Source of the DNA: Lentisphaeria bacterium UBA4640
GTDB lineage: Bacteria > Verrucomicrobiota > Lentisphaeria > Victivallales > UBA1829
Reading direction: 5' to 3'
Length of the DNA: 21,384 nt
Assembly (NCBI GenBank): GCA_002405835.1
Contig: DHMO01000010.1
Coordinates: 1-21,384, forward strand
Position 1 is the first letter of the stretch. Each line of letters begins with the position of its first letter. The translations under genes were made by a program, and so were the position numbers. Below are positions 12,810 to 19,323 of the stretch, piece after piece. A model generated the notes under the pieces. The model had not been told where the DNA came from. It worked only from the letters and a program-made list of their open reading frames with translations, and did not search any database.

Positions 12810-13547
12810 TCATACAGTAATCCGGATCATCGAGCCATCCCGGATCATACGATCGAAGCGGGATATTACGGCTTCCGCGATATCCTGATTCGAATACACC
12901 TTCAAAGCCTCGGCGAGCGATTTGTTGGAGGTCATCCAGAGCCGTCGTCCGGACTCATAGACGCCGTTCACAAGTTCGTAGGTGAAATCCTCCATGACCG
13001 GAGTCGGACGGCGTTTTCCGAAATCGTCAACCGCAAGGATATCGTTCTGCAGAAGCTCCTTCTTGAACTGGTTTGCCTCAAGCAGACTTTTCGATGTGAG
13101 TGCTGCGTATTGTTCACACAAATCCGCCCATCCGCAAAACCGGATTCTGAGACCGCGGTCTGCAGCGATCCAGCGGGTGACGCAGTAGGCAAGCGCACGG
13201 CTTTTCCCTGCGTCGAACGCTCCGGAAATAAACATGGATGCGTTCCAGTTTTCCTTCATCCTCGAAAAAAGCGCTGTATTGCCCCGTGCTTTGTCGTAAG
13301 AGAGAAATGCGTCCGGAACACCGCATTCAAGGCTTTTCGCTCTCCAGGAGGCCTCTCTTTGCTCTATTTCGGCTTTCCGCTTCAAGGTTTCTCCGCAGAA
13401 ATTGCAGATTGTCGGTTTCGGAACCACATCCGCAATGATCGCAGGCAAATCCAGCGCGGAGTGAAACGGCTTTCCGCAGACTTTGCATGTCCAGTCAAAT
13501 TCGATATGGACCGGAGGGTCATCAAATGTCGTATTTGTCGAGAGCAT
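12810..13547 (-). CDS. DnaC/DnaI-like AAA+ helicase loader
   Basis: 245 aa from ATG at 13547 with AAAGGAG. A CxxC pair at C21/C24 and another at C48/C51 form an N-terminal zinc ribbon. The AAA+ core has Walker A GAFDAGKS (109-116), Walker B ILAVDDFGK (170-178), sensor 1 TSN (206-208) and an ISRFDRM segment with a likely arginine finger (R230 or R233). This is the phage helicase-loader layout, delivering host replicative helicase to the phage origin. It overlaps the initiator gene upstream by 26 nt, the usual initiator-loader pairing. Confidence 0.87.
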   Translation of the reverse strand: MLSTNTTFDDPPVHIEFDWTCKVCGKPFHSALDLPAIIADVVPKPTICNFCGETLKRKAEIEQREASWRAKSLECGVPDAFLSYDKARGNTALFSRMKENWNASMFISGAFDAGKSRALAYCVTRWIAADRGLRIRFCGWADLCEQYAALTSKSLLEANQFKKELLQNDILAVDDFGKRRPTPVMEDFTYELVNGVYESGRRLWMTSNKSLAEALKVYSNQDIAEAVISRFDRMIRDGSMIRITV

Positions 13548-14259
13548 TCGCTTCTCCTTTCGAGACGTTTTTCTGTTTTTTCGGCTTCACCGCGTTCCGT
13601 TCCGTATTGCGCCAGGCGACAAGAAGAGATTTCCAGTTCCGGATCGGCTGACTTCTGAACAGCCATCCGAGAGCCTCGTAATGAGCGATGAACTGTTCCG
13701 CAGTCTCCGGAGTGATGTTGTAGCCTATGGCATGTGCAGCCGCTTCAACCTCTTTCCGTCCTTCCGGATTGTTTTGAGGATATGGAGAAACTCGCGCGCC
13801 CGCGCGCGGTGTAGAGTTATCTATATCTTCTACTTCTTCTTCTACTTCTACTTCTAGCCGACATTTGTCAGCAGGTTGCGGACATTTGTCAGCAGGTTGC
13901 GGACATTTGTCAGCAGGTTGCGGGTCGAAGCTGCCGTTTTCATCAGGATATTTTGCTTTCCTGGTCCGTAACCGTTGCCCAAAATTCCGGATCTCAATGA
14001 AGGGCTTGCCACTCACCTTATCGGTGTAGACACGGAGTATACCGACTGCCTCGCACTCGTCGAGCCAATGGGAAATATCGGCGTCCCGCAAACCGTCCCT
14101 GAGGGGGAAGAGCAAAGATTTCAACAGACGGGGATTCCCGTGAAAGCGTCCGAAATCGTCCGCTTTCATTATCAGGCGAGTAAACAGCACTTCGGCATTT
14201 ACGCTCAATGCGTTGACAGATACCGAGTCGGTCCAATCGCGTAACATTCTTTCGGGCAT
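13522..14259 (-). CDS. Phage replication initiator (replisome organizer-like) with internal repeats
   Basis: 245 aa from ATG at 14259. The N-terminal ~95 residues resemble a winged-helix region seen in phage replication proteins (MPERMLRDWTDSVSVNALSVNAEVLFTRLIMKADDFGRFHGNPRLLKSLLF, then ISHWLDECEAVGILRVY). A linker contains three PQPADKC units (about 112-132) and an acidic EVEVEEEVEDID run. The C-terminal region (about 170-220, FIAHYEALGWLFRSQPIRNWKSLLVAWRN) is like the DnaD/DnaT tail that contacts helicase or loader. The loader gene follows directly. The repeat-bearing linker may hold the phage origin, as in lambda O. Specific family name uncertain. Confidence 0.75.
   Translation of the reverse strand: MPERMLRDWTDSVSVNALSVNAEVLFTRLIMKADDFGRFHGNPRLLKSLLFPLRDGLRDADISHWLDECEAVGILRVYTDKVSGKPFIEIRNFGQRLRTRKAKYPDENGSFDPQPADKCPQPADKCPQPADKCRLEVEVEEEVEDIDNSTPRAGARVSPYPQNNPEGRKEVEAAAHAIGYNITPETAEQFIAHYEALGWLFRSQPIRNWKSLLVAWRNTERNAVKPKKQKNVSKGEANALDKYDI
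13860..13922. repeat. Three perfect 21-bp tandem repeats, candidate origin iterons
   Basis: Units 13860-13880, 13881-13901 and 13902-13922 are identical and in frame, each encoding PQPADKC. Each contains GACA-tt-TGTC, a short dyad. Next to them (about 13813-13857) is a CTTCTA/TCTTC pyrimidine-rich strand asymmetry. Location inside the initiator gene parallels the lambda origin within O. Confidence 0.6.
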
Positions 14260-14283
14260 TCTGATTCTTCTTTCTCTTTGTGT

Positions 14284-14457
14284 TTATTTTTTCTCTTCCG
14301 GCGTCTCATACACCGGATTCACTCTGTAATGCTTGACCATTGTCCGTCCGCATCGCTCGACCGCCTCACGACGGCGGCGGTTCACGCTGCAACGGACTCC
14401 GGTCCAGTATTCGCAGCTCAGGCAGAGCCCCTGCCACGAAATTTCATTCGTCTCCAT
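14284..14457 (-). CDS. Small cysteine-containing phage protein, 57 aa
   Basis: ATG at 14457 behind GGAAGGGAGA, stop TAA 14286-14284. The protein begins METNEISWQGLCLSCEYWTG; C12, C15, C23 and C36 could bind zinc. The basic middle is VNRRRREAVERC. No family recognised. It lies between the small membrane protein and the replication initiator in the same tightly packed early operon. The strong ribosome site and the absence of any competing gene support it. Confidence 0.6.
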   Translation of the reverse strand: METNEISWQGLCLSCEYWTGVRCSVNRRRREAVERCGRTMVKHYRVNPVYETPEEKK

Positions 14458-14459
14458 TT

Positions 14460-14621
14460 TTATCTCCCTTCCTTGAACTTTGAACTTTCAACCTTCAACT
14501 CCAGCGCCCCGCGCTGGCTTTTCTGGGCGATCTGCTGCCACAGACTGGCAATGCAGCCGACAGCAGCACCGAAGATAAAGGCGGCAGCAAGCAGCCGCAA
14601 ACTGACTCTGTTGTTTTTCAC
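14460..14621 (-). CDS. Small single-helix membrane protein, 53 aa, GTG start
   Basis: GTG at 14621 with AGGAG eight bases upstream; an ATG at 14627 in another frame gives a poor cysteine-rich peptide and is rejected. The start is basic (KNNRVSLR), followed by one hydrophobic helix at about residues 9-27 (RLLAAAFIFGAAVGCIASL) and a polar tail. The last dozen residues (ELKVESSKFKEGR) are encoded by TTCAA repeat locus 5, so the repeat has been taken into the gene. The gene overlaps the HTH gene upstream by 4 nt, and its stop touches the ribosome site of the next gene's start region. A signal-anchor or a lipoprotein (AVGC) are both possible. Confidence 0.5.
   Translation of the reverse strand: MKNNRVSLRLLAAAFIFGAAVGCIASLWQQIAQKSQRGALELKVESSKFKEGR
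14471..14517. repeat. TTCAA-tract element with hairpin (locus 5)
   Basis: The tract CTTGAACTTTGAACTTTCAACC (14471-14500, inverse orientation) is followed by the hairpin CCAGCGC-ccc-GCGCTGG (14501-14517). Hairpin before tract on the minus strand is the same polarity as loci 1 to 3. The element lies within the 3' part of the small membrane protein gene. Confidence 0.7.
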
Positions 14622-14941
14622 TGTTCATACTCCTGCAGAAATTCGCGGACACTTGCGGGATCAATCCGGACAGCGCGCTGTGTCATGCAGATTTTCCGGA
14701 GGCGTCCGCTTTTGATGTAGCGGTTCAAAGTCGGGAAGGAGAGCCCGAGCAGCTCGCAGACTTCTGCGCGAGTATAAGGTTTTTCAATCTCCTGCCGCAT
14801 TGCCGGACGGGAAGCACTGTTATCCGCTCCGTAATTTTTCAAAGCGGCGACAAGGCTTTTCGGAGTCAGATCGGGGACATATGCCTGAAGCATGGAGGTT
14901 GCAGCGGTCAGAATTGCAGGGGGAACTGATTTAATTTGCAT
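14618..14941 (-). CDS. MerR/AlpA-type HTH protein (excisionase-like)
   Basis: 107 aa from ATG at 14941 (MQIKSVPPAILTAA), with AGGAG upstream; the longer frame from 15028 overlaps another gene. Residues about 58-90 (YTRAEVCELLGLSFPTLNRYIKSGRLRKICMTQRAVRI) form the winged HTH of the HTH_17/AlpA/excisionase type, followed by DPASVREFLQEYEQ, where such domains normally end. It could act as an excisionase with the integrase or as an early regulator. The N-terminal half (AATSMLQAYVPDLTPKSLVAALKNYG) is not recognised. It is not next to the integrase, so the excision role is an inference. Confidence 0.72.
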   Translation of the reverse strand: MQIKSVPPAILTAATSMLQAYVPDLTPKSLVAALKNYGADNSASRPAMRQEIEKPYTRAEVCELLGLSFPTLNRYIKSGRLRKICMTQRAVRIDPASVREFLQEYEQ

Positions 14942-15107
14942 GATGATTCTCCTGTGTGTTGTTCGCGGATGAACGAAGCCAGTCTTTCCAGCATTCGCGG
15001 CAAGTCTCGTAACCTTTACAGAGCTCAAAGACGTAGTCCATGCACGCGAAGCTCAGACCATCGAGCCACTCCAACAGCTCCTCGTTGATCCGTTCCGCGT
15101 TCGTCAT
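14931..15107 (-). CDS. Small cysteine-rich phage protein, 58 aa
   Basis: ATG at 15107, preceded by GAGG; TAA at 14933-14931 overlaps the next gene start by 11 nt. The protein begins MTNAERINEELLEWLDGL; C22, C30, C36 and C39 (ETCRECW is a CxxC) suggest a metal site. The start forms an ATGA overlap with the stop of the 51-aa gene upstream. Operonic overlaps on both sides support translation. Unknown function. Confidence 0.5.
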   Translation of the reverse strand: MTNAERINEELLEWLDGLSFACMDYVFELCKGYETCRECWKDWLRSSANNTQENHHAN

Positions 15108-15259
15108 TCGATGTGCCTCAAGCGCGTTTTTGCCATGCGCCTAATGCAGTCTATACCATCGAGCGTCCATTTGCTGATATTGTCGTCATCGGCGCAGATG
15201 CGCTCCGTCATGGCGATAATATCCTGCAAAACCTTTTTTAGTTTTTCCTTTTCTTCCAT
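15104..15259 (-). CDS. Small acidic/basic phage protein, 51 aa
   Basis: ATG at 15259, preceded by AAAGGAAG, stop TGA overlapping the next start as ATGA. The protein starts MEEKEKLKKVLQDIIAMTER and ends with basic RRMAKTRLRHIE. It looks like a short helical protein. No family recognised. It lies between the RHH regulator and the cysteine-rich small protein in the early operon. Confidence 0.5.
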   Translation of the reverse strand: MEEKEKLKKVLQDIIAMTERICADDDNISKWTLDGIDCIRRMAKTRLRHIE

Positions 15260-15280
15260 CTTCCTTTCCCTTTCTTTGCT

Positions 15281-15454
15281 TTAATCTTTTACAGCCTTGT
15301 CATTATTTGAAATATTTTTCGGTAAATACTTATTCAGCAGGTTTCGGATAACCCACCCAGCCGCAATGTCCTTCGACGCCGCATAAGCATTCAGCCGGTC
15401 TCTCAACTCGTGCGTAATTCGAAATGAATACGCCATCTTCGGTGCTTTCTTCAT
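15281..15454 (-). CDS. Ribbon-helix-helix (Arc/CopG-type) regulator
   Basis: 57 aa from ATG at 15454 (MKKAPKMAYSFRI) behind a strong GGAGG. AYSFRITHELRDRLNAYAASKDIAAGWVIRNLLNKYL (about 8-44) matches the RHH pattern: one beta strand (the DNA-contact strand), then two helices. It is the first gene of the minus-strand early operon and faces the CI-like repressor, so it is a Cro-like or early regulator by position. The promoter TTGAAA-N17-TATATT (15504-15509, 15481-15486) lies directly upstream and overlaps a repressor-type palindrome half. Confidence 0.75.
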   Translation of the reverse strand: MKKAPKMAYSFRITHELRDRLNAYAASKDIAAGWVIRNLLNKYLPKNISNNDKAVKD

Positions 15455-15480
15455 TAGTTCCTCCTTTTGCTGTTTGCCGT

Positions 15481-15579
15481 AATATACGCCATATTTCAAT
15501 GTATTTCAAGTAAAAGAAATAAAATAAATGAAATATTTTAGGCTTTGTGCTTGAAATGAAATACATTGTATGTTATCTT
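15481..15579. promoter_or_regulatory. Divergent early/lysogeny switch region
   Basis: Leftward promoter: -35 TTGAAA (15504-15509), 17-bp spacer, -10 TATATT (15481-15486). Rightward promoter: -35 TTGAAA (15551-15556), 17-bp spacer, TATCTT (15574-15579). The 11-bp arms CAATGTATTTC (15497-15507) and GAAATACATTG (15558-15568), plus ATTTCAAG (15503-15510) and CTTGAAAT (15550-15557), are arranged symmetrically over the two promoters. This is the layout expected of operators for the CI-like and/or RHH protein. Confidence 0.75.
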
Positions 15580-15602
15580 TCTCCAGAAAACGCGGAGATG
15601 TT

Positions 15603-16190
15603 ATGCAAGCTATGGAAAAGAAATTTCGCGGAGAGCGTGTAAAACAGCTTCTTGAAGACAGGCACCTCACAGTTCAATCACTCGCAACTGCCGCCGGAGT
15701 GTCACAAGGCGCTCTTTCCAACTGGTTGAACGGCGTGCGCAATCCGAAACGTATCAATATAAAAGCCATCGCCGCCGCCCTGAAGTGCAAAATCTGCGAT
15801 ATTTCAGATTATTCCGACGACGAGATTACTTCCGTTCCGCAAGAATTTGATTTCACGCAATCCATTAATAAAACAGATTTCTTCGCGTCCGTTTACGCCG
15901 AACTGAAATATCAAGTCGGCAATGACGGACAAGCTCGTGTCGCTGACCGTCTCGGTGTCAGCCAAACCCACATCGGCGATCTTTACAATGGCAACACTGC
16001 CATTGAGAATTTAAAACTCTCCGCGTTTTTAAGTCTCTTCCCGAAATTGAAAATATCCCTGCGCGGCACTGCCACTGCTTCCGATCCGATTGAAGCCATT
16101 CAAGCCATCGCCGAATGCCTGACCTCCGAAGAAGCCGAAAAGATGCTCGCCGTCCTAAAAATTATCTTCCCGCAATACTCAAATCAATAA
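15603..16190 (+). CDS. CI-like repressor with two HTH domains
   Basis: 195 aa from ATG at 15603 with GGAG upstream. The first XRE-type HTH lies at about 22-43 (HLTVQSLATAAGVSQGALSNWLNG), followed by INIKAIAAALKCKICDISDY. A second HTH-like region lies at about 107-130 (NDGQARVADRLGVSQTHIGDLYNG). No LexA/CI S24 protease domain is present, so RecA-triggered self-cleavage is not expected; P2-type repressors are also non-cleavable. It faces the RHH gene over paired operators. It is the first gene of a five-gene plus-strand operon and should be the lysogeny master regulator. Confidence 0.8.
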   Translation: MQAMEKKFRGERVKQLLEDRHLTVQSLATAAGVSQGALSNWLNGVRNPKRINIKAIAAALKCKICDISDYSDDEITSVPQEFDFTQSINKTDFFASVYAELKYQVGNDGQARVADRLGVSQTHIGDLYNGNTAIENLKLSAFLSLFPKLKISLRGTATASDPIEAIQAIAECLTSEEAEKMLAVLKIIFPQYSNQ

Positions 16191-16205
16191 CCCCGGAGTT
16201 TAATC

Positions 16206-17012
16206 ATGGATAAGTACGAAACACCTGAAATTCACAGTCATTACACCTCAGTAAATGTCCTTCCAGAGTTCTTGAAAAAAGAAATGCCTATATATGGAAC
16301 GCATTATCAATTTCTCAACGATAGAACTGAGAAACTCTACGCTCTGAAAAAATTCGATGCCTATTTTGAAAAAACAGAATATAAAGATTGTCTTCTGCAT
16401 GCTCAAAACCTTGAGTTTGCTTTATATATTGCCTCTTTTTCAACTGTAGCTGACGATTTAAACCTCTGGAGAGCATATACTCCTCGTGGCGGTTTCTCGA
16501 TTCAATTCAAAGAAAAGAAAATTGAAATGGGATGGCAGGCCCAGGAGAAAAAAGATCAGGAAATAAAAAGGGAAAGACCTGGACTTTTCCAGGATTTTGG
16601 CTTTAGGGGTGTAAATAGTGTTTGTTATACAGATAAAGAAATAGCAGCTTATGCAGAAAAAATAAAAGAGAAAATGGACGCACTTCACCCCTCTTATTCA
16701 AGTTATAAAAGCGCGTGCGTTACGTATTATCGAGCTCTTTTTTCCTGCTTTGTGAAGCATCCTGCATTTAAAGATGAAAGGGAATATCGTGTTGCTTCAG
16801 TAAAAACAAATTGCGAAAAACTTGAAATTATAGGAGGGAAACCTCGGACATTATTGATGACTCTGGATCCAAACGAGGTTATCAAATCCATCACAGTTTC
16901 ACCTTTCGGCGATTTTTCTCAAAATGAACTTTTTGCACGACTCTTATGCCAACGTATTGGATTGGACCCGTCTATCGTAAAAAAAAGCTCTTTGTGCGGG
17001 ATCGCCCGGTAA
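16206..17012 (+). CDS. DUF2971 domain protein (cargo)
   Basis: 268 aa from ATG at 16206 with GGAG upstream, 15 bp after the repressor stop. Diagnostic pieces: HYTSVNVLPEFLKK near the start, YQFLNDRTEKLYAL (about 39-52), SFSTVADDLNLWRAYTPRGGFSIQF (about 78-102), KHPAFKDEREYRVA (about 193-206) and ITVSPFGD near 239. DUF2971 proteins are found in phages and defence-type neighbourhoods; I know no established biochemical function. It is AT-richer than the structural genes. Co-transcription with the repressor predicts expression in lysogens. Confidence 0.82.
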   Translation: MDKYETPEIHSHYTSVNVLPEFLKKEMPIYGTHYQFLNDRTEKLYALKKFDAYFEKTEYKDCLLHAQNLEFALYIASFSTVADDLNLWRAYTPRGGFSIQFKEKKIEMGWQAQEKKDQEIKRERPGLFQDFGFRGVNSVCYTDKEIAAYAEKIKEKMDALHPSYSSYKSACVTYYRALFSCFVKHPAFKDEREYRVASVKTNCEKLEIIGGKPRTLLMTLDPNEVIKSITVSPFGDFSQNELFARLLCQRIGLDPSIVKKSSLCGIAR

Positions 17013-17026
17013 CGGAGGATAAAGTA

Positions 17027-17686
17027 ATGATTGAAGCAAAAATCAAAAGTATCTGGAAACTTCTCTCTGACAGCGGGGTATGCGATCCTTATGTTACAGA
17101 AGGCATTATACACAACACAAACAACGTCTATGAAAAAGCAATTCAGGAGCTTCAGGGAATTGCTTTTGCAACTGGGTATGACAATATTCTTTCAAACACA
17201 GAAATAAAAATGCTGCTCGAATGGCTAACGAGAAATGTTCATTTCAGTCAAGTTTGGCCGATTTCGCGAGTTGATGAACAATTTATGAAATTGCTGGATT
17301 CCGGAGAGCCTTCCAAAGCCTGGCGCCAAGAGATGCTTGCAATTCTAAATGATATAAAAGCGGAACGAAATGTTTTAGGCTTCACAATGGATGAACTCCA
17401 CAGCATTGACGAGGTACGGGGCAAAAGATGCGTTGTTACCGGCACATTCAAAGATATGAGCCGAACAGAAGTCAACGATCTTTTAGCCGCACAAGGAGCA
17501 TTTACCGGAAAAGTTGTAAGTCGCCAGACTGATTATCTTTTTGTCGGATCAAAAGGTGCACTCGCCTGGAGATTCTCCGGGTTTGGTCGAAAGATCGAAG
17601 CGGCATTGGAACTCCGCAAACAGTTCGGTCATTTAAAAATCTGCATCGAAGACAATTTGCTGAAAGTTTTTGAACAGGGGAAATAA
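17027..17686 (+). CDS. BRCT domain protein (cargo)
   Basis: 219 aa. Start at ATG 17027 (MIEAKIKSIW) after GGAGG; an earlier in-frame ATG at 16946 lies inside the DUF2971 gene. Residues about 131-216 form a BRCT domain of the NAD-ligase type: GKRCVVTGTFKDMSRTEVNDLLAAQGAFTGKVVSRQTDYLFVG, ending KICIEDNLLKVF. The N-terminal ~120 residues are helical and unrecognised. BRCT domains bind DNA ends or phosphopeptides; small bacterial BRCT proteins often accompany exonuclease or ligase domains, absent here. It sits 14 bp after the DUF2971 gene and 19 bp before the next one. Confidence 0.82.
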   Translation: MIEAKIKSIWKLLSDSGVCDPYVTEGIIHNTNNVYEKAIQELQGIAFATGYDNILSNTEIKMLLEWLTRNVHFSQVWPISRVDEQFMKLLDSGEPSKAWRQEMLAILNDIKAERNVLGFTMDELHSIDEVRGKRCVVTGTFKDMSRTEVNDLLAAQGAFTGKVVSRQTDYLFVGSKGALAWRFSGFGRKIEAALELRKQFGHLKICIEDNLLKVFEQGK

Positions 17687-17705
17687 CAACCAGAAAGAGG
17701 GAAAA

Positions 17706-18752
17706 ATGTTTAAGGGGTTAAATTCCAAAGAAAGAACAGCTTTACTAGGGAAATTGTATTTCCAAAACTTTCTTTACCATTCGAAAAACCGCGTCGACAA
17801 GGAACTTCCTTCAGGATCTTTTCCTGTGTCTTTACAAGAATATTTGGCTCTAGGAGAAGAGTGTTATAAACGGGATGCAGCAAATAAGAGTTCTAATTTA
17901 CTCTCAGAGTCTCAAATAAAGGCAAATAACAATTACTACATTACAGAAATTCAAGTCATGGATGACTATGCAGTTATACTGTTTGACTTCATTGATCCGG
18001 AAGGAGCAAATGCCGCATATAAAGACCGACAAAACTTAAAGATTCGGGTAAATAAAAAAGGACCGAATGAAGGCTTCAACTACACCGCCCACCTGATTAT
18101 TGACTTCAATCAGTCACTAGACAACAAAATCTTTGAAGCTGCATTAGAAGAAGTTCCAGGAGTGTCAACAGGGATTATAAAAAAGCTTTTTTCATCGTTG
18201 AATCAACATATTCAAAAATTTTATAAAGAAAAATTTTTAATTGATGATCCGACAGGCTTGTATGAGCATGGGCAGCCTAAAAAATATGCTGTCAGACCAC
18301 AGATCTCCTTTGAAGTTGAGCTGAATAAAGAGTTTTTTGAACTGCTCCGTAAACCAGAATCGCTCTGTTCTTTACGCATTATAAAAGAAGAAAATCTGGA
18401 TTTTGATGCCCCAACGGGCTGGAAAACGGAAAAAGAAGAGCTATATTTAAGCAATCCTGGAGAAGGAAGCTCTTTTTTCCGAGAACCGAAAAAAGGACTA
18501 CAGGAACTTTGTAGAGTTCTGTTTAAGAAAAAATTTCAAACGCTGGAAGTTAAACTGAAGGATAAAAACGGCAAACCACGAACAGTATCGATTGATCCGG
18601 AACACTTCACACTGAAGACCCGCAGATTAATTCAGACAGCAACATTGAAATTCAATAAAGAGCTATCCACAGGGTATCAGTCCATTGACGAAGATGTCGT
18701 AAAAGAACTGTTAAACGCATTAAGGAGGCCGTATGAAAAACCTATTCTATAA
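17706..18752 (+). CDS. Soluble 348-aa cargo protein, RexA-like in setting
   Basis: Start at ATG 17706 (MFKGLNSKERTALL) behind GAGGG; an in-frame initiator at 17670 lies inside the BRCT gene. No signal peptide or membrane helix. The segment NNNYYITEIQVMDDYAVILFDF (about 85-106), then HLIIDFNQSLDNKIFEAALEEVPGVSTGIIKKL (about 135-167) and a beta-rich C-terminal half with FQTLEVKLKDKNGKPRTV is the kind of layout I recall for lambda RexA-like exclusion proteins. I cannot show homology by eye. It overlaps the following four-helix membrane gene by 20 nt, so the two probably act together. Alternatives are other two-gene soluble/membrane defence pairs such as Kiwa. Confidence 0.6.
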   Translation: MFKGLNSKERTALLGKLYFQNFLYHSKNRVDKELPSGSFPVSLQEYLALGEECYKRDAANKSSNLLSESQIKANNNYYITEIQVMDDYAVILFDFIDPEGANAAYKDRQNLKIRVNKKGPNEGFNYTAHLIIDFNQSLDNKIFEAALEEVPGVSTGIIKKLFSSLNQHIQKFYKEKFLIDDPTGLYEHGQPKKYAVRPQISFEVELNKEFFELLRKPESLCSLRIIKEENLDFDAPTGWKTEKEELYLSNPGEGSSFFREPKKGLQELCRVLFKKKFQTLEVKLKDKNGKPRTVSIDPEHFTLKTRRLIQTATLKFNKELSTGYQSIDEDVVKELLNALRRPYEKPIL

Positions 18753-19272
18753 ATTGCTTGCCCCTTGGCGTTACTACACGATCCGAGAATCAAGCAAAAC
18801 ACTCTTCTGGTTAAATTGGGGATTACCTGCGCTTGTGACAATAGCCACTAGCGCGGTCTATTTTTTTTATCCTGAAGTAATCCGCGAACATATTTTTCAA
18901 AGCAAGGACGTATTAGGCTTTCTATCCGGCTTTTTCATCACAGCCCTTTCCGCGGTTGCGGTCTTTGACAGAAAGGGAATGGATGAAGCCATGCCCGGAA
19001 ACGTAACTGCCGTATTTCGCAGCGACATTGACACAAAGGCACAACGCTATTCCATTTCCCGCCGACGCTTTCTTTGCATGCAATTTTCATTTTTAGCTGC
19101 GCAATCGTTCATTTTAGCATTTTTAGCTTCACTTTGCCCGAAATTCAATAAAATATTCATAATCATCAGCTCCATTGTCTATTTATTTTTCTTCTTTCAG
19201 ATTACATTAATTGCCCTGCACGGGCTCTATTATCTTGGAGAAAAATTACTCAATGCTCCGAAGGCAAAATAA
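18733..19272 (+). CDS. Four-helix membrane protein, RexB-like in setting
   Basis: 179 aa from ATG at 18733 behind GGAGG located in the end of the previous gene. Membrane helices at about 26-48, 58-78, 112-134 and 139-166; a polar loop between helices 2 and 3 (about 80-111) carries the basic RYSISRRRFL. No known family recognised. Four helices behind a soluble partner and downstream of a prophage repressor is the RexA-RexB arrangement, and KwaA of Kiwa is also a four-helix protein. It is last in the lysogeny operon; no clear terminator follows before the convergent integrase gene. Confidence 0.65.
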   Translation: MKNLFYKLLAPWRYYTIRESSKTLFWLNWGLPALVTIATSAVYFFYPEVIREHIFQSKDVLGFLSGFFITALSAVAVFDRKGMDEAMPGNVTAVFRSDIDTKAQRYSISRRRFLCMQFSFLAAQSFILAFLASLCPKFNKIFIIISSIVYLFFFFQITLIALHGLYYLGEKLLNAPKAK

Positions 19273-19323
19273 CAATTCCAATTCATCCCAAAGTTTAATC
19301 AACCCAGGATTTCAAAAAGTCAT

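Noticed and set aside
13860..13922. CRISPR-like array
   Set aside because: The 21-bp units abut with no spacers and are in frame inside a gene.
14278..14715. 145-aa plus-strand frame
   Set aside because: Antisense to two small genes with good ribosome sites and crosses a repeat element; no start signal.
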